This document shows, piece by piece, positions 54,544 to 62,735 of a stretch of DNA of 64,000 bases. This stretch comes from Achromobacter agilis (GTDB lineage: Bacteria; Pseudomonadota; Gammaproteobacteria; Burkholderiales; Burkholderiaceae_B): contig NZ_UFQB01000012.1 of NCBI RefSeq assembly GCF_900496965.1, positions 62,001 to 126,000 on the forward strand. Reading direction: 5' to 3'. The position numbers were made by a program, and so were the translations under genes. The notes beneath the pieces were generated by a model, which searched no databases, was not told the DNA's origin, and saw nothing but the letters and a program-made list of their open reading frames with translations. How positions within the stretch are numbered: position 1 is the stretch's first letter; each line of letters begins with the position of its first letter.

Positions 54544-56094
54544 GTGAAAAAGAACCTCATCGCCCTGGCGCTGGCCGCCGCATGCGCCGCAGGACCGGCC
54601 GCCGCCTCGGCCCGGCCCCTGACCGTCGTCCTGAACGCCGACATCCGCAGTACCAATCCCGGCGTGAACCGCGACGGCAACACCGATGGCGTCATGCTCA
54701 ACATCGTGGAAGGCCTGGTCGGCTACGGCGCCGACGGGCTGGTCAAGCCCCTGCTGGCCGAGCGCATCGCGCTATCGGACGACGGGTTGACCTATACCTT
54801 CACCCTGCGTTCCGGCGTGCATTTCCACAACGGCGCGCCGCTCACGTCCGCCGAAGTGCTGTGGAGCTGGGAGCGCTACATGATGCCCGCCACGGATTGG
54901 CGCTGCCGCAGCGAGTTCGACGGGCGCAACGGCTTGAAGGTGACCGACGTCAGCGCGCCCGATCCGCGCACCTTCGTGATGCGCATCAACAAGCCCCAGG
55001 CCCTGTTCCTGGACTCGCTGGCGCGCACCGACTGCGCCATGGCCGGCGTCATCCACCCCGATTCGCTGAATCCGGACGGCAGCTGGAAATCCCCCGTGGG
55101 CACCGGCCCGTACAAACTGGCCGGCTGGACGCGCGGCCAGCAGATCAGCCTCAGCCGCTACACCGATTACGTCTCGCCGCCCGGCGATGCCCCCGACGGC
55201 GCCACCGGCAAGAAGGAAGCCCTCGTCGACGAAGTGCGCTTCCTGATCGTTCCCGACGCGTCCACCATCAAGGCAGGCCTGGCCTCGGGCGCGCTGGATA
55301 TCGCCAAGGTCCAGAACATCGACGTGCCCGAGGTGACCAGGAACGGGCGGCTGTCCATCGCCGAAGACCTGACGGGCGGGCGCAACGCCATCCTGTTCCA
55401 GACCCGCGATCCGCTGATGTCCAACCCGAAGTTGCGCCAGGCCCTGGCGGCGGCCATCGACGTCGCACAGGTCGTCGCCCTGGTCACGGACGGCAAAGGC
55501 ATACCCAACGGCTCCACGGTGAAGACCGGTTCGTACTACTACAGCGACACGCAGAAAAAACGCGCGGCCTTCGACCCCGCCCGGGCCCGCGCCCTGCTCA
55601 AGGAGGCCGGCTACAAGGGCGAGCGGATCCGCATCACCACCAACAACCGCGAGAACATTCCCAGCCTGAACGTGGCGATCGTAGTGCAGCAGATGCTGCG
55701 CGAAGTCGGCGTGGAATCCGACATCGATATCGTCGAATGGGGCACTCACATGGACCGTTTCCTGAAGGGGAACTACCAGGTCATGGTCCATTCGTACTCT
55801 TCGCGCATCGATCCCGCCTTGAGCTTCGAGCATTTCACCGGCCCCAAGGCTACGCAGCCGCGCAAGGTCTGGGACAGCCCCAAGGCGCAATCCCTGCTCG
55901 AGCAGGCGGCCGTGGTGTCCGACACGCGGGAGCGCCAGCGGCTGTTCGACGCGCTGCACCTGCAGATGCTGGACGAGGTGCCTCTCATCATGCTGTTCAA
56001 CCCGATGGAGCCCTGGGCGGTATCGCGCAAGGTCCGGGGGTTCCAGCCCTGGGAAGGCATGCCGCGCCTCTGGGGAGTGTCTTTCCAGCCCTAG
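54544..56094 (+). CDS. SBP family 5 (DppA/OppA-like) receptor, paralogue 2
   Basis: 516 residues from a GTG at 54544 that begins a good signal peptide (VKKNLIALALAAACAAG, cleavage near AASA). Contains NADIRSTNPGVNRD, VEGLVGYGADG and TYTFTLRSGVHFHNG. It uses the same single DppBC-like channel in this operon as paralogue 1. Last gene of the operon; no clear terminator follows in the 138 bp before the next gene. Confidence 0.92.
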   Translation: MKKNLIALALAAACAAGPAAASARPLTVVLNADIRSTNPGVNRDGNTDGVMLNIVEGLVGYGADGLVKPLLAERIALSDDGLTYTFTLRSGVHFHNGAPLTSAEVLWSWERYMMPATDWRCRSEFDGRNGLKVTDVSAPDPRTFVMRINKPQALFLDSLARTDCAMAGVIHPDSLNPDGSWKSPVGTGPYKLAGWTRGQQISLSRYTDYVSPPGDAPDGATGKKEALVDEVRFLIVPDASTIKAGLASGALDIAKVQNIDVPEVTRNGRLSIAEDLTGGRNAILFQTRDPLMSNPKLRQALAAAIDVAQVVALVTDGKGIPNGSTVKTGSYYYSDTQKKRAAFDPARARALLKEAGYKGERIRITTNNRENIPSLNVAIVVQQMLREVGVESDIDIVEWGTHMDRFLKGNYQVMVHSYSSRIDPALSFEHFTGPKATQPRKVWDSPKAQSLLEQAAVVSDTRERQRLFDALHLQMLDEVPLIMLFNPMEPWAVSRKVRGFQPWEGMPRLWGVSFQP

Positions 56095-56232
56095 AATTGT
56101 GTCAAAACCTGGCGTGACCGCGCAGCCCGGGCGCACGCGATACGCCTGGAAACATCCGGACAAACCCCCGCGGAAAGGCGCGCCTACGATGTGTGGCTCG
56201 ATGCGCGCCGCCGATGCGCGCCAGGAGCCCGG

Positions 56233-56826
56233 ATGCGCGCATTGCACTCGCTCAAAACCCGTGTCGCGGCCCGCCTCGCCAGCGTCGGCGCGTTGGTCGC
56301 CGCCGCCAGCGTGGCGCTCTACGGCGCCTACGGCAAGATCAATCGCAGCACCGAGCCGGTATTCAGCCCCGGCGCCGCCATCCAGACCGGCCAATGGCAC
56401 GTGGTGCCGCGCCGCGCCTGGACCTCGGCGGCCCGGACCTACGGCGTGCCGTTGAAGCCCGGAACCACCGCCCTGGTGCTCGAGGCGGACCTCACCAACC
56501 GCACCGCCGAATCCAGCAGCGACTATCTCGGCGTATTCCACTGGAGGGCCCCGGCGGGCACAACCATCGGCAAGCCCATCGTGGTCGGCCTGCGCGATAC
56601 GCAGCAGATGCCCTACCTGCAGCCCGGGCTGCCCGAGCGCGTCGCCTTCATCTGGATGCTGCCGCCCGCCGCCGCGGCGCCTTCGCAGGCCGCCTTCGGG
56701 GTAGAAAGCAAAACCTATAAGCCCATCGACAACCTGTACGGCGCGCCCGGCTGGTTCAACCCCGCCATCCTGGGGCGGGTCGAGCTGCCCGTGGCCCGCG
56801 ACGGCGCCCAGGAGCCGGCCTCGTGA
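56233..56826 (+). CDS. Membrane-anchored protein of unknown function, cluster protein 1
   Basis: 197 residues from the ATG at 56233, which has AGGAG 6 bp upstream. An N-terminal anchor (about 10-35: ARLASVGALVAAASVALYGA) precedes a soluble domain. The pattern TALVLEADLTNRTAESSSDY, LQPGLPERVAFIWMLPP looks like a small Ig-like beta-sandwich of the DUF4352 kind. I do not recognise the family. It overlaps the next gene by 4 bp, and the three cluster proteins share the same layout. Confidence 0.7.
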   Translation: MRALHSLKTRVAARLASVGALVAAASVALYGAYGKINRSTEPVFSPGAAIQTGQWHVVPRRAWTSAARTYGVPLKPGTTALVLEADLTNRTAESSSDYLGVFHWRAPAGTTIGKPIVVGLRDTQQMPYLQPGLPERVAFIWMLPPAAAAPSQAAFGVESKTYKPIDNLYGAPGWFNPAILGRVELPVARDGAQEPAS

Positions 56827-57404
56827 GCGCGCGCCTGGGCTCCTTGCTGCTGATCCTTGTCGCGGCGCTGGCGCTGTACGCCATGCAGCGCAGCACGCCG
56901 CGCTACATGGAGCTGACCGGTCCCGTCGTCGAACGCGGCGCCATGGGCAGGGCCGTGGACACCCGCCTGTTCGAAGCCACGGTGCAGCGTGTGCAGTTCG
57001 CGCAGCGGCTGGACTACCAGCGCCTGGGCAAAGTCCAGACCCGCGAGACGGGCGGCGTCTGGGCCATCGTGTGGCTGCGCCTGGCCGCCGCCGACACCTC
57101 GGCCACCGTCGCCGAAGCCGCCTGGCTCGGCCCCGACGGCCTGGTCTACCGCCACACCGACCGCCTCTCGCTCGCGCGCGGCGTGCCGCCCTATTTCCTG
57201 GATCCAGGACTGCCGCGCACCGTGCGGCTGGTGTTCGAGATCCGCCCGGACCAGGCGCGCGGCGCCACGCTCCTGCTCTCCTCGCGCTACGCCCCGCGCC
57301 TGGATTCGCAAGCCCGCATCGCGCTGGACGACGTGCCGGTCGATGCCGATGGCCGGCCGCAAGCCGTGGCCCGCTACGACCTGGACCAGGAGACCGCCCC
57401 TTGA
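56823..57404 (+). CDS. Membrane-anchored protein of unknown function, cluster protein 2
   Basis: 193 residues starting at GTG 56823, overlapping the previous stop as GTGA. N-terminal anchor: LGSLLLILVAALALYAM. The soluble part has VWAIVWLRLAAADTSATVAE, GPDGLVYRHTD, LDPGLPRTVRLVFEI and IALDDVPVD, again a beta-sandwich-like pattern in the same order as in cluster protein 1. Presumably periplasmic with an inner-membrane anchor. No known function. Confidence 0.7.
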   Translation: MSARLGSLLLILVAALALYAMQRSTPRYMELTGPVVERGAMGRAVDTRLFEATVQRVQFAQRLDYQRLGKVQTRETGGVWAIVWLRLAAADTSATVAEAAWLGPDGLVYRHTDRLSLARGVPPYFLDPGLPRTVRLVFEIRPDQARGATLLLSSRYAPRLDSQARIALDDVPVDADGRPQAVARYDLDQETAP

Positions 57405-57979
57405 ACGAGGTCCAACACGACGAGCGCCGCTGGCGCCGCCGCAGTCTCTGGCTGCTGCCGCCGCTGATCCTGCTGATCCTGTACTGGAACGGCCACGAAA
57501 ACGCGGCCCGCTGGCTGGAGGGGCGCGAGCTGCGTCCGCAAGACGTGGCCGCCGGCGCGCAGGCGCCGCTGGGCGGCGTCCAGTGGCGCCTGCATGAATT
57601 CAGCACCCTGAAACCGCCGGCGAATAGGGGTTGGCTGCCCGGCTCGCGCGCCGCCCTGGCCGTCTTCAAGGTCCATGTGGAATCCTCCGATCTGCCCACG
57701 CGCTGGCGCGGCTGCCGGATCGCCCTGCACGACGCGCGCGGGCGCACCTGGCTGCCCGCCATCGATCCGGTGCTGCGCGTGCCGCCGACGGCGGCGCGCG
57801 GCTGCGTGGCCGCGGCCCACCGCGGCGCCTTGCCCGGTTCGAGCCTCGACATCATCGAGGCCTTCATGGTGCCGCCCGACGCGGTCCCGCCCTGGTCGCT
57901 GTCCATCTCCATGGACAGCAGCCGGCCGGACTACCTGCGTTTCACGCCCCCGGCAACGACGCCGCCGGCAGCGGACTGA
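57401..57979 (+). CDS. Membrane-anchored protein of unknown function, cluster protein 3
   Basis: 192 residues starting at TTG 57401, overlapping the previous stop as TTGA; this is the only start that keeps the anchor (SLWLLPPLILLILYW) at the N-terminus. Then LAVFKVHVESSDLPTRW, ALHDARGRTWLPAID, and LPGSSLDIIEAFMVPPDAV, the same order of elements as in the other two. The two coupled rare starts show that all three are made from one message. It ends 20 bp from the convergent membrane protein gene. Confidence 0.7.
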   Translation: MNEVQHDERRWRRRSLWLLPPLILLILYWNGHENAARWLEGRELRPQDVAAGAQAPLGGVQWRLHEFSTLKPPANRGWLPGSRAALAVFKVHVESSDLPTRWRGCRIALHDARGRTWLPAIDPVLRVPPTAARGCVAAAHRGALPGSSLDIIEAFMVPPDAVPPWSLSISMDSSRPDYLRFTPPATTPPAAD

Positions 57980-57999
57980 CAGGCCCGCGCCAAATCGGA

Positions 58000-59274
58000 T
58001 CAGGCCGCCGGCACGGCCGCCGCGCGGCGCGATTGCCAGGGCGCGAACGCGGTTTCCAGCACGGCGGCCAGGAAGCAGATGCGCAGGGGCTCGATCAGCA
58101 CGCCCGTGGACGAATCCCGGAATGGGCTGCCGAACAGCAGCGACACCCCCTGCCCCAGCACCTGCCACGTATCCAGGTCGTGCGGCCCGATCAGGCGGGC
58201 CGCGCCGTACCACAGCCATGCCGCGCCCCAATCGATCAGGCGATACCCCACGATCAGCGTCACCAGCAGCAGCGTGCCGCTATGGAAGGCCAGGCGCACG
58301 CCATTGGCCAGCGGCAGATAGCGCTTGCGATAGCCCGCCACGAAATGCTCGATGAAATCGCGCAGGAAGCGCGGCACTGAACGATAGCGCTCGCCCAGGC
58401 GCTGCAGCCGGTCGTAGCGCCGCAGTTCCGCGTCCTCGCGCACATCGTAGCCATAGACCAGCGCCGCCATCACCAGCCAGACGACGGGCAGCAAGGCATA
58501 GAAAAACAGGCGGGTCAGCGCCGCGCCCCAGGTCGGGCCCTGCGCCTCCACCGGCACCATGCCGGCCGACCATGCGTTCGAAATGGGCGTCAGCGCGTTC
58601 AGCAGGGACTGCAGCAGCGTCTCCAGCCCGCGTTTGTCGGCCAGCCATTGCCAGGCCTGGTCCTTCCAGCGGCTGATCACGTAAAGGCCGATAAGAATCC
58701 AGTTGGTTTCGCACAGCACCACCAGCCACTGCCAGCCGCCGCGCTTGGTGCGGTCGCGCGCCGCCACTGCCGCCTTGCGCACCAGCCAGGAAATCGCCAC
58801 CGACACCAGCAGCCAGCGCGAATCCAGCGCATCCAGCACCTGGCCGTGCTCGCCCAGGGGATCCAGCCCGTAGGCCAGCCGCGAATACTGCCGCACCGTA
58901 TCGCCCAGGAATCCCCACGCCGCGTAATAGGCAAAGAACGGCAGCAGAGCCACCGTCAGCGCCTGTCCCAGGCGCCCCTTCTCTGCGCCCCCCGCCGCGC
59001 CGCCCGAACGCGCCGCTTCCTGCGCCCCGCGCAAGGCCGGCAGCCCGGGCAGCAGCACGAGGAACATGGCCACCGTCGTCACCAGCTGGGTCAGCGCAAC
59101 CAGCGTCAGCACCGCCAGGCCGGACAGATGGTTGGCGAATCCGGTATGCACCGCCACCCACAGCAAGACATCGTGGGCCAGCGCTCCGGCCAGCACCATC
59201 GCCATCAATTGCGGCCAGAACCGCAGCCACAGCCTGCCGGTGAGCGCCCACGGCGCGAGAACGGGTTCGAGCAT
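58000..59274 (-). CDS. Polytopic membrane protein of unknown function
   Basis: 424 residues with about eight hydrophobic spans (about 16-40, 52-78, 105-125, 152-167, 182-200, 255-275, 327-350 and 395-410). A charged cytoplasmic loop around 280-325 (REDAELRRYDRLQRLGERYR, RFLRDFIEHFVAGYRKRYL) is its most distinctive soluble part. I see no transporter signature. AGGGTGG precedes the ATG. It converges on the three anchored-protein genes, and the tight packing suggests a shared function, but that is inference. Confidence 0.75.
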   Translation of the reverse strand: MLEPVLAPWALTGRLWLRFWPQLMAMVLAGALAHDVLLWVAVHTGFANHLSGLAVLTLVALTQLVTTVAMFLVLLPGLPALRGAQEAARSGGAAGGAEKGRLGQALTVALLPFFAYYAAWGFLGDTVRQYSRLAYGLDPLGEHGQVLDALDSRWLLVSVAISWLVRKAAVAARDRTKRGGWQWLVVLCETNWILIGLYVISRWKDQAWQWLADKRGLETLLQSLLNALTPISNAWSAGMVPVEAQGPTWGAALTRLFFYALLPVVWLVMAALVYGYDVREDAELRRYDRLQRLGERYRSVPRFLRDFIEHFVAGYRKRYLPLANGVRLAFHSGTLLLVTLIVGYRLIDWGAAWLWYGAARLIGPHDLDTWQVLGQGVSLLFGSPFRDSSTGVLIEPLRICFLAAVLETAFAPWQSRRAAAVPAA

Positions 59275-59414
59275 TTCGCCACCCTATCGTTGCGCGGATA
59301 GAAGCGGTCGATCTTAATGCCGCGCCGCGGAGCGGATTGTTACCGCTTGCCACGATTGCGCACAGGGTGTCAGCGGCGCCGGAACCGGCGCGGCGACCTT
59401 GAACCGCACCTGCA

Positions 59415-60179
59415 TCACGCGTGCTTGCTGATCGCCCTGGCCGCCCGGATCACCAGCGGACCCAGCTCGTTGCGCGCGCGCTCCAGCGACCAGCGGGGCT
59501 TCGGCACCGAGATGTTCAGCGCGCCCATGGGCAACCCCTTGTCGTCGTAGATCACCGCGGCCACATTCAGGTCCCCCGCGAAGAACTCCTCGTCCGCATA
59601 GGCGTACTGGTCCCGCCGGGCTTCGTCGATGAATGCGCGCAGCGTGGCGATGTCGGTGGTGCTGCGCGGCGTGTGCTTGATGCGCGCAACGCTGCGCAGC
59701 TTGCGGTCCAGTTCCGCGGGCGGCAACAGCGCCCATAACGCGCGGCCGGACGCCGACGCCACGCATGGAATCCGCGTGCCTGCCGGCATGTATTCCGGAA
59801 TGTGCCGGGACGGCGCCACGCGCATCACGAAAACCATGTTGTCCTGGTCGTCGGGCACGCCCAGGTTGACGATCTCGCCGCACTCCTGGTTGACCTGGTG
59901 CAGAACGGCGTGGGCATGCTGAAAGGTGGGTTGCCGATAAAGATAGCTGTACCCCAGCCCAACCGCCTTGACGGTCACGCTATAGCGCTTGGTGCGCGGA
60001 TCCTTGAACAGATAGCCGCTTTGCTCCAGCGTGTAGGCCACGCGCTGCGCCGAGCCCATGGTGATGCCGTTTTCGCGCGCGATCTCCTGCAGCGTCAGCG
60101 ATGCATGGGTGCGAAATGACGCCAGCACGGCCAGGCCTTTTTCCAGCGACTGGATCATTAATGCGGAAGGTTCGGACAT
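59415..60179 (-). CDS. IclR-family transcriptional regulator
   Basis: 254 residues. HTH: LTLQEIARENGITMGSAQRVAYTL; effector domain: MPAGTRIPCVASASGRALWA and AYADEEFFAGDLNVAAVIYD. GGAG lies 5 bp before the ATG. It is divergent from the oxidoreductase/Bug/transferase operon, whose control region carries two palindromes. Probable local regulator of that operon. Confidence 0.92.
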   Translation of the reverse strand: MSEPSALMIQSLEKGLAVLASFRTHASLTLQEIARENGITMGSAQRVAYTLEQSGYLFKDPRTKRYSVTVKAVGLGYSYLYRQPTFQHAHAVLHQVNQECGEIVNLGVPDDQDNMVFVMRVAPSRHIPEYMPAGTRIPCVASASGRALWALLPPAELDRKLRSVARIKHTPRSTTDIATLRAFIDEARRDQYAYADEEFFAGDLNVAAVIYDDKGLPMGALNISVPKPRWSLERARNELGPLVIRAARAISKHA

Positions 60180-60273
60180 CTGGACTCCATGCCGGGAAAA
60201 GCGAACGCTGTGACGGCGGGCCCCAGGGAAACCCTAAATTGTCCCGCCAGCAGGCGCGCAGTATAAAAACGCC

Positions 60274-60314
60274 AGAGATATCTCTATCCGTATTTTGTTA
60301 TCGCATAGCGATAA
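60274..60314. promoter_or_regulatory. Two palindromes in the IclR/oxidoreductase control region
   Basis: AGAGATATCTCT (60274-60285) is a perfect 12-bp palindrome, and TTATCGC-ATA-GCGATAA (60298-60314) is a perfect 17-bp one. Their centres are about 26 bp apart. They lie between the divergent IclR and FAD oxidoreductase genes. The second is a good candidate operator for the IclR protein. Confidence 0.6.
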
Positions 60315-60361
60315 AACCATACAACGGGCTGACAACGCAAGTGTCGATTTCCCCGGATTTG

Positions 60362-61639
60362 ATGCGCTCCCCTCCATCGCCCGTACTGCCCGCGGCGGTC
60401 GACGTGGCAATCATCGGCGCCGGCATCATCGGCGTAAGCACCGCGTATGCCCTGGCCCGTGCCGGCGTGCGCGTCGCAGTCCTTGAGAAAGGCACGGTGG
60501 CGTGCGAACAGTCCTCGCGCAATTGGGGATGGGTGCGCACGCTGGGCCGGGATTTTCCCGAGGTTCCGCTGGCGCTGCGCGCGAACCAGCTGTGGGGCCA
60601 GATCCAGGACCAGATCGATGTCGGCTTCCGCCGCAGCGGCATTCTGTATCTGCAGGAGTCCGACGCCGATGCGGCCGGGCACCAGGCATGGATCGACGGC
60701 GCGCGCGCCTATGGCATCGATGCCAGGCTGCTGGACAGCCGCGAGGCCCGCGGCTTGCTGCCGCAGACCGCGCGCGGCTGGACCGGCGCCCTGTACAGCG
60801 CCACCGATGGCGTGGCCGAACCGCAGCTTGCCGCCCCCGCCATCGCAACGCTGGCGCGCGCCGCGGGCGCGCAAATCCTGGAAGGTTGCGCCGTACGCGG
60901 CGTGGAACTGTCCGCCGGCCGCGTTTCCGCGGTGCTCACCGAACATGGACGCATCGCCGCCTCCTCCGTGCTGGTCGCCGCCGGCGCATGGTCGCGGCTG
61001 TTCTGCGGCAATCTGGGCGCCGATTTTCCCCAATTGAAAGTCCGGGGTTCGGTGCTGCGCACCTCGCCCGTCGAGGCGGGCCCGGCTGCCGCGGTCAATG
61101 GCAAGAACTTCACCTGCCGCAGGCGCGCCGACGGCGGCTATACGGTGTCGCAGTTCGGCGCGTCGATGGCCGACGTGGTGCCGGACAGCTTCCGGCTCAT
61201 GCGCCACTTCCTGCGTTCCTGGCTCGCCAACCGCGACTTCGTGCGGTTGCGCTTCGGCAAACGGTTCTTTGAAGAATTGGGAATTCCGCGCCATTTCCCC
61301 GCGGACCGCGCCTCGCCGTTCGAGCGGTATCGCGTGCTGGATCCACCCCCGTCGGAACGCGGTATCGAACAGGCCTGGAGCCGGCTGGTGCATGCGTTTC
61401 CCGTGTTCCGCCACGCGCGCATCCTGCAGTCATGGGCCGGCTATATCGACGTGACCCCGGACGCCATGCCGGTCATGGACGCGGTGCCGCGCCTGCCCGG
61501 CCTGTACCTGGCGTCGGGGTTTTCGGGACACGGCTTCGGCATCGGCCCCGCGGCTGGCGAAGCCATGGCGCAGCTGATCCAGGGCCAGACGCCCGCCATC
61601 GATCTGCACCCATTCCGCTACGGCCGCTACCGCCCCTAG
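60362..61639 (+). CDS. FAD-dependent amine/D-amino-acid oxidoreductase (DAO family)
   Basis: 425 residues from the ATG at 60362; the frame is open upstream but conserved sequence starts at the FAD motif DVAIIGAGIIGVSTAYALA followed by VAVLEKG. C-terminal GLYLASGFSGHGFGIGPAAGEAMAQ is the DAO-family FAD/substrate closing motif. It oxidises an amino acid or secondary amine to the imino acid. No signal peptide. It is first in an operon with a Bug receptor and a gamma-glutamyltransferase-family gene, 60 bp or less apart. Confidence 0.88.
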   Translation: MRSPPSPVLPAAVDVAIIGAGIIGVSTAYALARAGVRVAVLEKGTVACEQSSRNWGWVRTLGRDFPEVPLALRANQLWGQIQDQIDVGFRRSGILYLQESDADAAGHQAWIDGARAYGIDARLLDSREARGLLPQTARGWTGALYSATDGVAEPQLAAPAIATLARAAGAQILEGCAVRGVELSAGRVSAVLTEHGRIAASSVLVAAGAWSRLFCGNLGADFPQLKVRGSVLRTSPVEAGPAAAVNGKNFTCRRRADGGYTVSQFGASMADVVPDSFRLMRHFLRSWLANRDFVRLRFGKRFFEELGIPRHFPADRASPFERYRVLDPPPSERGIEQAWSRLVHAFPVFRHARILQSWAGYIDVTPDAMPVMDAVPRLPGLYLASGFSGHGFGIGPAAGEAMAQLIQGQTPAIDLHPFRYGRYRP

Positions 61640-61651
61640 GAGATGCCCCTC

Positions 61652-62671
61652 ATGTTCGCTTGCGCATTGGCCTTACTGCATCCACGGCGGCTCGCCCGCC
61701 GCGCCGCCGCGGCGTCGGGCCTGGCTGCCCTGATCGCGCTGGCCCAGCCCTGCACGGCCCTCGCCGCCGACGCCTGGCCCGACAAACCCATCCGCATGAT
61801 CGTCGGCTATCCGCCGGGCGCCGGTACCGACACCGTGGCGCGCGTGCTGGCGCAGCAGCTGGGCAAACAACTGAAACAGCCGGTCGTCGTGGAGAACCGC
61901 GCCGGCGCCAGCGGCACCATCGCCACCCAGCAGGTCATCCGGTCCGAACCCGACGGCTACACGATCCTGTTCGCGACCGCATCGCCCCTGACCGGCGCGC
62001 CCCTGACGGTCAAGGGGCTGACCTACGATCCGATGAATGACCTGATCCCCGTGTCCCGCATCGGCGGCGGCCCGTTCATCCTGGTCGCCAACCCGGCGTT
62101 TCCGCCGAACACGCTGCCGGAACTGGTCGCCTACGCGCGCGCGCATCCAGGCGTCGTCAACTACGCCTCGCCCGGCGTGATGACCGCCAATTATTTTTTC
62201 TCCGAACAGCTGAACATGGATGCGGGCATCAAGACCGTGCACGTGCCCTACAAGGGCAGCGCCGCCCTGCTGAACGACGTCATGGCCGGACAGGTGCAAT
62301 ACACGCTGGACACTCCGGGCACCACCCTGCCCCTGATCAAGTCGGGCAAGCTCAAGGCGCTGGCGATTTTCAGCGAGAAGCGCCTGGATCGCGCGCCCGG
62401 CATCCCCACCGCCAAGGAAAGCGGATTCCCCAACATGGTGGGTGGCTCCTGGTATGGGCTGCTGCTGCCCAAGGGCACGCCGCCGGAGATCGTCGACGCG
62501 CTCTACAAGGCCACCAAGATCGCCCTGTCCGGCGAGGAAGTGCGCCACGCCATGGAAGAACGCGACGTGATCATCGAAGGCAGCACGCCGGACCAGTTCC
62601 GGACCTATCTGCATGCCGAATTCAAGCGCTGGCAAGACGTGACCGAGAAACTGGGCATCAAACCGCAGTGA
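61652..62671 (+). CDS. Bug/TctC-family solute receptor
   Basis: 339 residues from the ATG at 61652: TAGGAG lies 9 bp upstream of it but overlaps the alternative ATG at 61643. A long signal peptide (RRLARRAAAASGLAALIALA, cleavage near ALAA) precedes WPDKPIRMIVGYPPGAGTD, VVENRAGASGTIA and VHVPYKGSAALLND, the Bug signatures. Fourth orphan receptor of the window; likely binds the amino-acid derivative oxidised or hydrolysed by its neighbours. Confidence 0.92.
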   Translation: MFACALALLHPRRLARRAAAASGLAALIALAQPCTALAADAWPDKPIRMIVGYPPGAGTDTVARVLAQQLGKQLKQPVVVENRAGASGTIATQQVIRSEPDGYTILFATASPLTGAPLTVKGLTYDPMNDLIPVSRIGGGPFILVANPAFPPNTLPELVAYARAHPGVVNYASPGVMTANYFFSEQLNMDAGIKTVHVPYKGSAALLNDVMAGQVQYTLDTPGTTLPLIKSGKLKALAIFSEKRLDRAPGIPTAKESGFPNMVGGSWYGLLLPKGTPPEIVDALYKATKIALSGEEVRHAMEERDVIIEGSTPDQFRTYLHAEFKRWQDVTEKLGIKPQ

Positions 62672-62735
62672 CCTGCCTGCCCCGCCCCCGCGCGCAACGC
62701 GCGCCTGCGCACACCGCCCCATATCGGAGACCTCG

